A stretch of DNA of 64,000 nt from contig JAVHZZ010000006.1 of NCBI GenBank assembly GCA_036250195.1, positions 189,223,850-189,287,849 of the forward strand. The letters run 5' to 3'. This DNA is from Mixophyes australis. Taxonomy: Eukaryota > Chordata > Amphibia > Anura > Limnodynastidae. The notes beneath the pieces were generated by a model that was given only the letters and a program-made list of their open reading frames with translations, ran no database searches and was not told the origin of the DNA. A program made the position numbers and the translations under genes. This document shows positions 24,112 to 37,000 of this stretch, piece by piece; the stretch's first letter is position 1; each line of letters starts with the position of its first letter.

Positions 24112-24296
24112 AATTTTTACCATCTATATATATTCATTCAATAACTGTTTCCTAGAGCCAGACGACAGCATATATAATATAGGAACAGACATCTGGATTC
24201 CACCTGGACTTCACCTCCACAAAAATCTTATTTCAGTTTAAATGTACCCTATAGCTGTTAAGTTATCAACATCCTCTCCCATTCTTTCCTTCTACT

Positions 24297-24297
24297 C

Positions 24298-24328
<31 letters not shown>
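24297..24328. repeat. (CT)n run in MPP2 3' UTR
   Basis: About 12 CT units, 190 bp after the stop codon. Confidence 0.9.
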
Positions 24329-24538
24329 AGTTGATGGTGTCTACCCTTACACACTATTTGCATCAATTACAAACTCAAGCCGTAGGTAGGATAAAGGTCC
24401 ATGTTTTAAAAATCATCACCCACTAGTAGCACTTTCCTGAAGGTTGTATATATAAAATAATATTCTTTTTAAGTTATAACATTGCAAACACAATGAAGTA
24501 GTGTCTATCACGCCTTAGAGATATCCATTGTGTTGCCT

Positions 24539-24544
24539 AATAAA
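24539..24544 (+). terminator. mpp2: Candidate MPP2 poly(A) signal AATAAA
   Basis: AATAAA lies 428 bp after the MPP2 stop and is the first good signal. It is inside the 15-bp target duplication of the following LINE insert, so an identical signal also occurs at 25929-25934. Confidence 0.45.
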
Positions 24545-24553
24545 AGAGAAGCC

Positions 24554-25928
24554 TGAGTGGGTGGTTACGCCATTTCCCCTTAATTAACAGAACAGATGTT
24601 GTTGAAGGAATTGGCTACCTCGATAAAACTTTTTACAGCTTCCATGTATGCCGAAATGTTCCTTAACAACTTTCATAGAGCCTACCTCTCACTCCATCGT
24701 CAAAATATCATTGGTCTCTCAGTGGACTCTAGATGCCCAGGTGGGGTACGCTTTGCCGATGCTGATAAATCCGACGCTGAGGACACCTACAAAAGAAAAC
24801 CGATTTGAGAAGAAAATGACAAGAATATACACAGACTTACCTGATCAGCGACTGTCCACATATCCGATCCTAGTAGAACACTGACAGGAGGTTCTTCCGA
24901 ATGCACAGGTGTCCGGCAGTAGTGTCTGACGTCAGTGCGCCCTCAATGAATTTGTATTTAAAGTTTTAAAGTGGCAATGTCGGGACCCCTCTCTTAACAG
25001 TTAACCTGCGTGATCCCTACTCAGCGTTGGATCTATCAGCATTGGCGAAAAGCCTACCACCGAGATGCCCCAAGTGTGGGCACCCCCAGGCGGATTTATA
25101 TCAATTAAGGCCTTCTGGGCTTGTGTATGGAGCTTTGCGACTGCAGATTTAGTAAATTACTTACATTCACTACTGATTGGGCTATTATGGGCATTGTGCC
25201 TCCCGATACGCGGACCTCCGCAGGGGGGAGAAGGTTACTTATGGCAATATCTGCTGCGGCTAGGAAATCCGTTCTTCAAACGTGGGTTCAGAATTCTCCT
25301 CCGACACTCAATTTGTTTAAGGACAAAATGTATTACCTCCTACGGATGGATTGGCTGGAGGCATCCCTCCAGAAGGGTACATTCACTTGTAGGATTTTTG
25401 AAACCTGGGAAAGTTATATTAATATCCTGCCCACCCCACTGTGAGTACAGCTCCGTGATTGTTTCTACCAGACGCTTTGGTTTGAAACTAGAGTATTTCT
25501 TCAAGACCCTCGAATCTCCATATAGAAGATTAATGTCAGCCTATCTGGGTTTTTTTCTGGTTTCTCCGCGCCTTGATGTTTGATGTTTTTTTTGGTAGTT
25601 ATTTGGTATGGCACGGAGTAAAATGTTTTTTTTGTTGTCTGCCTTCTCTCCTGGGCAATACTACAATTACAATGTCCTGCAAGTTAATCTTGCTAAAAAT
25701 TCATAACTTATTTATGCTGGGAATATTTGTATTTGAGAAAGTTAAGATGTTATCTTAACAAGAACAAGATCTAACATTGACGAGTCTCCCTGACCGTGCT
25801 CACAAAATATCTAATACTATATATGTACATGTCTGTTGATCGTACCTGAAATGATTGTCAATATATAACAGCTATTACTATGTTATATGTATCCGAACTA
25901 CTTCATTAAAAATGTTTTAAAATAAATA
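24554..25928 (+). mobile_element. LINE-derived insert with 15-bp target duplication
   Basis: AATAAAAGAGAAGCC occurs at 24539-24553 and 25929-25943, enclosing 1375 bp that ends with an AAATAAATAAA tail. The right part (about 25020-25560) resembles the 3' end of an L1-type ORF2 (PPRCPKCGHPQADLY). The left part (24554-24990) appears to be in the opposite orientation. A 43-bp segment is present as an inverted pair at 24740-24782 and 25020-25061. Confidence 0.7.
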
Positions 25929-26005
25929 AATAAAAGAGAAGCCAGGCAAATATGTAGCTATGAGTTGTAGGAATAAAGTAGTCTGTTAGCTGGGGGAGGT
26001 CTAAC

Positions 26006-26346
26006 CAGTGCCGTAACGAGGGTGATGCGGGCGGTGCCGTCGCCCAGGGCGCAAAGCCAAGGGGGCGCAAAGCCAAGGGGGCGCAGCAGCCGCCCGCTAC
26101 CTGCCTTCAGCCCTTAAGTTCCGCTTAAGGGCTGAAGAGAGAGAGAGATTTTAACTTACCAGAGTTTGATGCTTCAGCTGTTAAGTTCCGCCGTGGAACG
26201 CATGTACGTTCCACTGACAGGAAGTTTGGCATTTGGAACGCAAACTGTTCTCCTACCCCCCCCCCCCCTCCCCACCCCTCTCCTTAGATGGAGGGCGTCG
26301 GTGCCCTGTCTCACCCAGGGCACCAAAATGTATAGTTACGGCACTG
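26006..26346. mobile_element. hAT MITE, 341 bp, GC-rich interior
   Basis: 8-bp duplication GGTCTAAC at 25998-26005 and 26347-26354. Termini CAGTGCCGTAACGA and inverted CAGTGCCGTAACTA. Inside, GCGCAAAGCCAAGGGG occurs twice in tandem near 26050. Confidence 0.92.
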
Positions 26347-28000
26347 GGTCTAACCATACATTAGATATAAAATATGTTATGTTTCTTAACAGAACATTTA
26401 TTCAAAAGTATGGGGAAGCCCACAGTGACAGTAATTCCTTACATATATAGGGCAAAGTGAAAGTGGCTCAATCACCAGCTAAATCTTTTTTGACAGCAAC
26501 GGGGCTTTCTGGCCCTAGAGCCTTTCCTATATTGAACAAAATTATATAACAAAAGGAAATCAGAAATTCAACTGGTTAAGAAATATTTTGTGCGTTTTTC
26601 ATCAACTAGCTAATGGCTAAAAATCACACAAAATATAGGATAAATTCTTTCTTATAGGCTCATTCCTGCCATTGCACTCTGCAATTTTACCCTATATTTA
26701 AAATGTTAGAGCGCAGCGCACCCAGTTTCTCACGCTTTAATGCGCACTACCAGATTACAATACATTTTATCAGTACAAGTGCAACGTATGAAAAGTGCAA
26801 TGGAAATTGCATCTAATGTGTGCACAAGTTTTCATGATTTTTACTCAATTTCCCAGCACATTTAGGAACAAGCCCCAAATTTCTTCTATTCCTCTATCCT
26901 TAGTTTTTTTTGTCTCGAAATGTTGAACAGCAGATGATTTCTAGAGATAAATGAATATATAAAGTATTATGTTAAAAAGCATATTTTTGCATAGAAAATT
27001 TTTGTCTTTATTTACAAAGAGTATATACATTAGTCCTTTTCTGGAAAAAAGGCTTAGGTATTAATATAGTCACCATTATAACTGCAATGAAAATCTTTAA
27101 TTAGTCAGACTTTGGCACCAAAATATAAAACACATTGATTTAAACTTTTGTCTAGCCTTGCACAGTGGTAGAAGTGAGCGCCTATCAATCAAATAGATGC
27201 ACACTCCATCATGTGCTGGTCTATGTTGAAAATAAATATGCAATAATTAAGAATTATGAAACATTGCAAAACTCCTTTTCAGTATTAAACTGAGAGATAT
27301 AAAAGCACAGTTACCAATATATTAAAACAGTTACCAGCTGGTGCATCTAAGCACAACATGTGCAAAGTTTCGGCAGAGCATTGCATCAAGGTCAATCACA
27401 ATCACTGTGTTTACAATGTCTTTACATTTTCCAAGTACTGTATAACTATGATAAATACCCCTCTAGGAAACCAAGGGTCAGGCAGTAGCAACATTTTAGG
27501 TTTTTAGAATTTGTTATTTTCATTCCATCTGAGACAACGTACATTTCTCCAGTCCATTTATCAATCTAGCCTAAGGAAGATTCTTCTGTGGTAGCTTTAC
27601 TGGTGAGCTATGTAGGCTTGGTGGATGAGAATTCCAGTTTACAATCAACCTGTGTGTCTGCATTATGAAATATATACTGAAGGCTTTTGAAGCCTCGATA
27701 ACCAGTCCTGTTTTGCCTATTAACTTGGTATCTCCACAGCATAACACTGCCAGAATGATATATATGGTTCTAAATTCTCTATATCACCCTGACATGTAAT
27801 TATCCAGATATATTTTGTGTAATTAGAGTCTTCTGTGCTGTACATTTCTCACTTAAACAAAATAATAAATATATATGACTAATACTTTTGTGTTTCAATA
27901 ATTTATTAATGATAGATGTATGCGACATTATTTATTTATGACAAAAAAATAAATAAATCACTGAATAATTTTTCACCAGCAACTGATATTTACTCTTAAG

Positions 28001-28446
28001 GGTATATTTACTAAACTGCGGGTTTGAAAAAGTGTAGACGCTGCCTATAGCAACCAATCAGATTCTAGTTATCATTTATTTAGTACATCCCCCTCCTGTC
28101 GCACACCCTTTCTTCTCTTGGCCTCTCTGGCTCTGTCCTCAATTGTTCTCCTACCTTGCCAAACGCTCCTTCTCTGTATCCATTTCTGGATCATCCCCGC
28201 CCCCCTCCGTTCTCCCTGTAAGAGTTCCACAGGGCTCGGCTCTTGGACCTCTACTTCTTTCGCTGTCCACTACCTCCCTGGGTGATCTCATCACTTCTTT
28301 TGGTCTCCAATATCATCTCTATAGCAAGCAATCAGATTCAAGCTATTATTTATTTAGTACATTCTACACAATGACAGCTAGAATCTGATTGGTTGCTATA
28401 GGCAACATCTCCACGTTTTCAAACCCACAGTTTAGGTAAATATACC
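28001..28446. mobile_element. CCAATCAG-family foldback MITE interrupted by a LINE fragment
   Basis: Outer arms GGTATATTTACTAAACTG and inverted counterpart ending TAGGTAAATATACC match the family seen at 18289. About 235 bp of L2-like sequence (28084-28318) separates the arms, and part of the left arm is present again after it. Confidence 0.65.
28084..28320 (+). pseudogene. L2-like LINE reverse transcriptase fragment
   Basis: Reads [13 protein letters not shown] then [16 protein letters not shown] and FGLQYHLY, the conserved region just before the catalytic YADD in L2/CR1-type LINEs. Truncated on both sides. Confidence 0.7.
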
Positions 28447-30019
28447 TCTTAGTGTTTATTCTTTCCTGTTACTCTGGGCAGAAATAAGTACTAGAAAGCA
28501 GATTCATATCAATAGATGTTAATAAGTGATAAACCAACCACAGCCAAAAATTCCTAAAGAGAAGTATGTGGTCTTTATGCTAATCACACATTCAGCTATA
28601 TCAACCCCAATATCAGCAAATTGTTATGGTATGTCCATATGTGTAAAATGATCAACCATCCAATTGATACTGATTAGATCTTTTTCGGAACCTGCCCGAA
28701 TTTCAGGTCAGTGGGTGACACCTTTTGGCTTCTGTGTAGGGTCATCTGTCGACTACAAGAGCCAGTCCAAAATGTGACCCAACCTCTTGGCACAATATCA
28801 ACTGCCTGAATCTGTACAATTTGACCACCCAATATGTGTTGCCAAATTGGAAATGGATTTTGGCACTACATCTAAGGGTGTAATCTGCCCGTGAATAGCC
28901 AACTTTAGGTCAAAGTAAAGGAAAGCTATCACCTGCCTCTGTGAGGAAGGAAACTACTAGTCGATAGTTAGTGACCACCTGACTACAACCAGGAAATGTA
29001 TTTGGCCGGGCCTCCTACGAAGACAAGGGCTCCTTGGCCTATCCAGTAGGGGATGTACCTGCTTGGACTTCAAATCAAGAATACACTAATTGACATTCTT
29101 TAAATCAGGAACAGACAATTAACCATTAGCACAAACCAATTTTCATATATACACACTGACACCCTTTACTTTCAGATCTGTGCTCTTCATCTGGTCCGTT
29201 ATCTGGTCCTCTATTCTTCAGAGAATGACAGCACAATAGTCATTCATTCATTCATTATTGTCACACTGCCTAAAACCACCTTGTTATAGCTATTCACATG
29301 TCCTAACGAATTTCATAAGCTTCTGTGACTCTGAAACAAAACATTCAGTCAGCACTATACATTTATACACCGGACATTCATCGCTAGCATCGGCTGAAAA
29401 GAACACGACTCTGTAAACTCTATGGAGATTGTGAGCATGAGCGCATACACACTACATGATGGGTCGGTGGTTGGTTGGAAAATATTAAACAGTACGACCA
29501 ACCAAATAAAACAATGATCAGCACTTTGGGACGACTTTAGACCATCGTGTCACTGTAGACACTCACATGATATTTGACCAAACGGTCGGATGTCGGCTGA
29601 TTGGAAGTTTTTCATGCAACCATCGGGCCAGTGTGTACCTAGCCTAAGGGAAGCAAGGAAAAGTTAGTGAGTAGTAGCCAGATTAATGAAGGGGAGAGAT
29701 ATCAGAGACTAGACACCGGAGATAAGAAAAGAGAACAGAGATTAGAGAGTGCATAGAAAGGGAGTAATACAATGGGGTAGGAGTATCGCAGAGTAGAGCA
29801 ACACAGTGTATGTGACATGATACCGGAGGGTATAGAGTAATTGACAGTGACAGAGAGAGTGAGGATAGATGAGAATAAAGGTGATAGAGACTGGCAAGGG
29901 GTAAGTATAGAGCTTGAGAATAGTCACACAGGGGGATAGTTTGAGGATAATTCTGAGGGTTAATTGGAATAAAGGGATTAGTGATTATAGAGAGAAATAG
30001 GGCTAAAGTACGGATATTA

Positions 30020-30235
30020 TTTATTATTGTTTATACATATAGCACCAATCATGCTACACGATCCTGTGCACATAATATATAATCATTCACATCGGTCCCT
30101 ACCCCATTGGAGTCACCATCTAATTTCCTTAACACACACACGATAATTGTGCTGATATTGTTGAACATGTGTGTAGTGTCAATTAAGCTACCAGTATGTT
30201 TTTGGACTGTTGGAGGAAACGAGAGCACCCCAAAA
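30020..30235 (-). mobile_element. SINE copy on the minus strand, diverged
   Basis: TTATACATATAGCACCAATC and CCCTACCCCATTGGAGTCAC are the reverse of the SINE tail and body, followed by the reverse of the TCCTCCAACAGTCC region. Confidence 0.65.
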
Positions 30236-30499
30236 AACAACATGACATAGAGTGAAGAAGAAGAAAACTACAGACACCTGGCCAGAAGGGGGCAGAGGCC
30301 TACAGTGATCACTTTAGGACTACAGGAGCACCCGTGGCAGAGAAAAAATATCCACAGTAGCTTCAGAGGTAAAAAGTGGTAGCATAATCTAATTACCATT
30401 TGTTGTGACAATTCAATGTGATCATTATGGTTAGTTAAGCATAATTCCATGTTATAATCCTCTCTAACCTAATTACCTTCCCATCTTTATCCCAATACA

Positions 30500-30625
30500 C
30501 AGTGGCGGAACTATCATTGGTGCAGCAGGTGCCGTGCACCTGGGACCCATGGAGAGTCAGGGGTTCCGGTTCCCTCCTCCCCACCTCCCTAAACCGGGGC
30601 CCAGAGCTTGCTTGTTCCGCCTCTG
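30500..30625. mobile_element. hAT MITE, 126 bp
   Basis: Termini CAGTGGCGGAACTA and inverted CAGAGGCGGAACAAG, flanked by CCAATACA and CCAAGACA, an 8-bp duplication with one mismatch. Confidence 0.75.
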
Positions 30626-31099
30626 CCAAGACATATCACTTAGATCAATTAGACTATAATAAATCTTAAAGTATTCTCATTCTTGGGGTTTTGCGAGTGC
30701 GTGACTTTATCTCTCTCTCCGTTGGGGGGACTCTCTCCGATGGGGTTGATGACACTCTCCTGCAATACAGGGACAAGTAAGTGTCCATCACAGTGAAGCT
30801 AACATGAGTTGCTCAGTTGTTATTGGATGCATGTAAAGGCTCATGAAAAGGTTCATGGGAGTTGTAGTTCTTCCCCCAAATTATTACTCACAGTGATGTG
30901 ATATCACTGCAAGTTCCCCACTAAGATTGCATTTAGGAAAGACACAAAGCCAGAAACCCACTACATACAGTATATTATTTAAAGATGAAATTATCATTAA
31001 ATGAGCCTATAGCAGAATAAAGTATATAAAAATGGTGTGACAATATGAAAAACATTTTCATTCAATTAAAAGGGTTTTCAATCTTACTATTACCTTACT

Positions 31100-31775
31100 A
31101 TACCTTACTATACACCAACCAACAATAAAACCACCTGTCTAATATTGTACAGTTATGCCTTGTGCTGCCAGAACAGCTCTGACTTGAGGCATGGACTCCA
31201 CAAGGACTCTGAAGGTATCCTGTGGTATCTGGCACCAAGACTTTAGCAGCAGATCCTTTAAGTCCTATAAGTTTCGTGGTGGGGCCTCCATGGCTCAGAC
31301 TTTTTTTTTCAGCACATCCCACAGATGCTCAAGCAGTTTTGCTGAATTTGGAGGCAAAGTCAAAACCTTGAACTCTGTGTCGTGTTCCTCAAACCATTCC
31401 TGAACAATTATTGCAGTGTGGCAGGGCGCATTATCCTGCTGAACAAGGCCACTGCCATCAGGGAATACCGCTGCCATGAAGGGGTGTACTTGGTCTGCAA
31501 CAATGTTTAGGTAGGTAGTACATGTCAAAGTAACATCCACATGAATGCCAAGAATGTTCCCAGCAGAACATTGTCCAGAGTATCAAACTGCCTCTGTCAG
31601 CTTTCTTTTTCCCATAGTGCATCCTGGTGCCATCTCTTCCCCAGGTAAACAACGCACACATGATGTAAAAGAATTCATTAACTTTTTCTGCAATTTGTGC
31701 TACAGTAGCTCTTCTGTGGGAATGGACCAGACGGGCTACTAGCCTTCACTCCTCATGTGAATCAAATGAACCTTA
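31100..31775 (-). mobile_element. Tc1/mariner-type remnant, internally deleted
   Basis: Minus-strand frames give LVQQDNAPCHTAIIVQEWFE (second catalytic Asp region), LEHLWDVL (third motif) and TMYYGKK-like upstream text. The plus-strand start AACAATAAAACCACCTGTCT matches a terminal sequence common to this family. A deletion near 31665 removes most of the 5' part of the transposase. Confidence 0.75.
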
Positions 31776-31799
31776 ATTTTTATAATGCATACATCATAA

Positions 31800-31975
31800 T
31801 AACACATTACATTTAACACGCCACCCCCAAGCCACATCACGCCACCCTCACATACACATTACACCATCCCCACAGACACATCAAAACCCCCCCAGACACA
31901 TCATAATCGCTCCAGGCACATCTTAACCCCCCCCCCCCCAGACACATCATAATCTCCCCTACCCACAAGCCCAGC
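31800..31975. repeat. Irregular CCCCAGACACATCATAA repeat
   Basis: ACACATCA followed by AACCCCCC or AATCGCTCC occurs about eight times with varying spacing. Confidence 0.6.
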
Positions 31976-33878
31976 ATACTTACCTAAGCTGTGCTGATAC
32001 TCCTCGGTGTGTCATTGCTGCAGGGAGAGCTGAAGCTCCTCCTCCTTGTTCTGCAGGCTGCTGGGACAGTGTGTGGTGTCACACACTGTCCAGGGACTGG
32101 GAGCTGCTGTCAGTTCGCTCCCACCCCTTAACATCAACCCCTTCCCCCATTCACAGGTGTGAATGAAAAAAAAAAAGTAATCCTGAGGGCCCCCGGGCCC
32201 CACAGGCAGGTCCAGGCTCCAGTAATTTTTACCTGCCCCCTCCCCACCACTCTCGGCACCCATGAGATCCACTATCTGTGGGACAAGACCACATGCTACA
32301 AAGAGTAAAGAGATACTTAATGCCCATTTCCTTGCCAATGTAAAAAGGGAAAATGGAGCTAAAAGGAATTGCTTAGAAAAGAATTAAGTTCTCAACTGAA
32401 AATCTTCAGTATAAACCCTCTCATGTGATTGAGTCTGAGAGGATTTAGGAGTAAAGTCACAAAGACGTTGTGTAAAAATGTCTGATTTGGATTTATTGTG
32501 TCCCGCTGGTGTTATGGGAAGTTTATAACCGTGTACTCAACTCCACAGACAGCCATTCCCTCTCAGTTTCATGTAACTGCCCTTCTGTAGGTACATGTAA
32601 AGAGAACACATCTGAATACAGATGCATGCTTGGTCTCCTGAGCTTAATGCTATTCACATTACTTGAGAGCTTTCTGACAGAAAAATCTGCCATTAGAGCA
32701 AGGAACAAAAAGAGCAGCAGGAAAATATGTCTCATTATAAATCAGAATCAGACAGTGGCAGGATTACTGCCATTGAATGGGGCAAGGCCACTATGGGACC
32801 AGGAGATAAGGGCCCGACAAGAATGGACCACCTACCCAAGGATCCTCCTCTGCACAGCATGGACCTCTTCTGAGAATGTGTGGCTCCTGTTCATGCCTGG
32901 AAAATCCTATGGTATGTATGTGAAGCTCCATTTTTATGCTGCTCTCAACATGAAGCAGGACATATCTCCCAACTGTTCCTGCAGTCAGGACAAAGTGAGT
33001 GAATTGCAATCTTCCCCTACTTTTCACTTTTTTATGCATTTTAGAGCAGGCCAACAGACGAGGTAGATGTCAATCTGAGTGATCATTTGAACATACCAAC
33101 AATGACATCCGCAAGTCTCACACATGTTTTCTCTTCTTTTTGCCCTCTCTTGTAGGACAGGTATGAAAAGTATGCAATTATGGCCTGTATATGACAAAAC
33201 TGCATTGGATGCACTTGTATTCACAGTGAAGTTTGATGTATATCTATGGGCAATGAAAGATAAAACTCTGCCTGGATAATATAAAGAATTTACTGAAAAT
33301 CACAGAAGAAACCCAGAAATATACAACTGAGTACTTAGTAAAATAGACATGTACAAACCAATAAAAGTTTGAAGACGGGACAATGCCTTTAATAGGAAAC
33401 AGCAACAATGTATTAATGTACAGGTATGTAGAAGAGGGCTTATAGAAGTGATTCAGTGAATATTCTTTTCTGAACCTTTATAATGGGGAGTGGCATTGCT
33501 AGCAATTCTCCTGGATTTATTGCGATAAGAATTAACCTTTGTCCTGTGTAATTCCAAAACCTATACTAGTGCATTCATTGCATTGACTATTGTTTGTACA
33601 AGAAATCTGAGCATGTGGGTTGTGTGTGATTGTCTGAGGCATAGATTAGTATGTAGTGTGTGAATATAGAATCTCTTAGCAGTGTGTGTGGCTATAGGGT
33701 TTGATTTGATTTTGCAGTGGATATTGTATCTGACTGCTTACTATTTTTGCCTGTAATTATAGTTGTGAATAGATTTGTGAGTGAAGTGCTCTATCCATTT
33801 TTTGTACACCATATATGTGCATTGTTTTAGTACGTGCGCTTTATTCTTGTGTGTACTGTATAACCCATAGCACAAATA

Positions 33879-34041
33879 ATGGTGTTTTGGATTCTACCCA
33901 TTGTTCTCATATGTCTTCTGCTGCTATATTTGTCCCTGTGGATTTATTATGGATGGGGGAGTCTGTTTCGGGAAGACTGTGTGCAGCCTCCAAGGCCACT
34001 AGTCACTGACAAGAGGGTCAGAGACAAAGTACTTAAACAAG
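33879..34041 (+). CDS. retsat: RETSAT-like exon 1 (start, membrane anchor)
   Basis: ATG in a good context (A at -3, G at +4). Encodes [20 protein letters not shown], an uncleaved-anchor-like helix, then [17 protein letters not shown], which matches the LVTDKEARKKVLKQ type sequence of RETSAT. Donor GTAAGT, phase 1. Confidence 0.85.
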
Positions 34042-37000
34042 GTAAGTGGGCTTGACATCCAACATACCATATGAGAGCTGCACAGACAGTGCATAGAAAA
34101 CAGAACTGTATTTCTGTATTAAGAAGAGGCAAAATAATATCATATTTTACATTATTCATCACTGCATCACATTTTTATGCTTGATAAGTGTTTGCTCAAT
34201 ACTTGTTTTTGTACTCTTGTACTATGAAATATTGCATATTAGGTTGCATTAGACAGGCAGGGGGAACCCATTCAGTTTGGGAAAATTCACAGGTTTGGAA
34301 AGCTGAAATGTAAAGATGATGATTTTATCATTATGGGAAATGAGTGGGGAAATGTTCATTTATTTTAACCTGAAGAATCCATTTAATGGATAAGTGTGAT
34401 GCCATTTCAGCTGCGTCAGAAGAACAACTGTACCCAACCCGAACAGAAGCAGTAACATTCTGAGCGAAACAAGTCGTCTTTCAGTTCCTCCTTATAGGAC
34501 TCCAAGTGGGGGCAGGAATGCAATTTGGCATCTTTGCTTTAAGTGACAAAAAAACACCCTGTCCTGCCACTGATTCATTATTTGCATTCCTCTCTGTTTT
34601 CTTTGTCTAGTGCAGGATTCTCCCAGGACAAGATCCCTTCTAACCTGGATGCATTGGTTATTGGCAGTGGTGTGGGTGGGTTATCGGCAGCCACTGTGCT
34701 TGCCAAGGCTGGTAAAAAGGTTCTGGTCCTAGAACAGCATGACCAAGCAGGAGGAAGTTGTCACACTTTTCAAGAACATGGATATGAGTTTGACGTGGGT
34801 GAGTATTTGCACAACAAAAATAACAACACATTAGCCACCTGTGGTGATTGAGCCCCTGAGGAACTACTAGTCCCACCATGCCCTAACAGCTTCAGGACAT
34901 GCTGAGAATTGTAATTCCACAAGAGCCGACAAACTTCAGTTTGTCTATGTCTGCATAGATTGTCAAAAATTTTTGGTTGAGTTTGGTGTATGAAATATGT
35001 ACAAATTCCAGAACTGATCAGCTAAATCCAAGTTATTCTAGTCTCTGAAAGAGATTCTAAGACTTTGAGGTCTATTTACTAACATTGCTCGAAGGTGCAA
35101 AGACAGCGTAACCTATAACATACAGCCAGTATTAGCTTTTATCTGTTTGATAAAACCTATGGTAATGTAGTTCAACTTTGTCTGAAATTGGCCAGGTGTT
35201 CACTATGTGGGCCAGATGCATGAAGGAGGAATGTTGCGGGTTATCATGGACCAATTAACAGAGGGACAACTTCAATGGAATCGTTTGGGAAATCAATATG
35301 ATTCTGTCCTAATAGGCAACAGGGTATACCGACTTTATGCTGGAAAAACTGAATTTCCAGATGCCCTGAAGAAGCAGTTTCCGGGGGAAGAGGAAGCCAT
35401 TGACAAGTTCATAGCTTTGATGAAGGTAAGGTAATGCTGTTGTTGTAACAATGATTTTTTGTAAAATCGTTAATTGTAATATTATAATAGTTGTAACTAT
35501 TATAGGATATAGGATAATAGGAAGATAATTATGTGTAGTTATCTTGCTTAGGTTACATATTCATGCATTTTATTACAGTTAAACTGAAAACAAGTTTTTA
35601 TAGTTAAAGTGACATTCCTAAAATGTGCCAATAATACTTCTGTCCAGCATAATATCCGTTTATTGACTCTTGACATGTTAATAAAGCTGCTAAGAACATG
35701 GAAGAAAAGATGAGCTTAATTGTGGCAAAGCTGGAACTGGAACAGGGTGATTCACAGAGGTGATATAATCTTCCAGTTCCACATTTGCTTAGGTGTTCCA
35801 CTTAATGCTATATAATACTGTATTTGTAAATTTGTGTTTTGTGGAGTTTATAGCCTATGCATAGGCTATATAATGCATTGTATGCATTATAGCGTATGCA
35901 TACGGGTTTGGTACCTTATACCGATTATGGAAATCCCGACATCGGATACCCAGAAATGATCAGACCGAAGCTGTAATTCCCGACACAGTGCTAATAGCGA
36001 CAGCTTAAAAAAAAGACGTGCTGTTAAGGTGGTAATTTCAGGAGGCGCCGGCTGTACAATGTACTAGGCTCTCTAAACAACATTGTACAGCCGGCGCCTC
36101 CTTAAATTACCACCTTAAACACACGAATCATAGTGTAGCCCTTCAAAGTGCCGTCATTGTAGCCTGCCGGGATCTTCAGTCCTCGGAATTGTTTCACGTC
36201 TTTTTTGAAGCTGTCACTATTAGCACTTTGTCTGGAATTGCACCTTCGATATGATCATGTTGGCGTTTCCATCATCGGTATAATGACTACCACTGATGCA
36301 TACGATGGTCAATTTATTCTGCTGTGTGGTAGGAGTGGGAAATGTGGGAAATTCCGCAAGCAAATGCGGAACAAGGTGAGTTCTTCACAGAACGGTTTTC
36401 AAAATTTACTCATCTCGAGAAGGAAGATGTGGAATAGTGGAGAAACTATGTGACTGGCTTGATTTATTCTCAGTAAGGAAATATTTTGTTTATGGGTTCA
36501 CATTGGTGTATAACTAGTTTTACATTAGGAGTAGTCCTGACCATGACTAGTTCTTGACACACACAAGTAAATTGGCTCAATATTGCTGGAAGTGTGTTTG
36601 AGGATGACCTGACCAAAAATCAGACCAGATTAGGATCTGTCTTTGAGGTTTGTAATGGAGATGGTAGGAAATCTGTTTTCCTGATGCTAAGCTTGATTTT
36701 CAATGCACGAAGACTTCATGTCCGGTAACCCATTGTATCACGCTGTAGCCTCCCAGAGCCTATAATAACAATAATATAGACAAGACCAGTTACGTTTGTA
36801 ACACTTGCTTATGACGTTTCTGCTGACAGAAGGTAGCTCGTCATGTGCCGCTGGTGGCAATACTAAAGATCATCCCTCAGTCTCTGGCCCTGCTTCTACT
36901 GCGCTCTGGTCTCCCGCAGCGACTATCTCCCATATTCCGGCTAGCAGAGTCCAGTCACCAGGATGTGGTGGGAAAGCTGACCAGCAATACAGAGCTACAG

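Larger units (their letters stand above)
25944..33878. other. Intergenic between MPP2 and the RETSAT-like gene
   Basis: Apart from the elements listed separately (26006, 28001, 30020, 30500, 31100, 31800), 26360-28000 and 28450-30000 hold no coding signal. 29440-29645 resembles a dispersed repeat ending GTGTGTACCTAGCC. 32509-33066 is an open frame without domain (see rejected). Confidence 0.4.

Noticed and set aside
25065..25583. 172-codon open frame
   Set aside because: It is an off-frame reading of the LINE 3' end; the conserved RCPKCG text is in another frame.
32509..33066. 185-codon open frame on the plus strand
   Set aside because: No domain, odd composition, Cys and Ser patches without pattern; part of it (around 32940-33000) resembles a repeat also seen at the start of the window. 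Treated as chance.
36205..36453. 82-codon open frame
   Set aside because: It lies over the arm of a foldback element and has no conserved motif.
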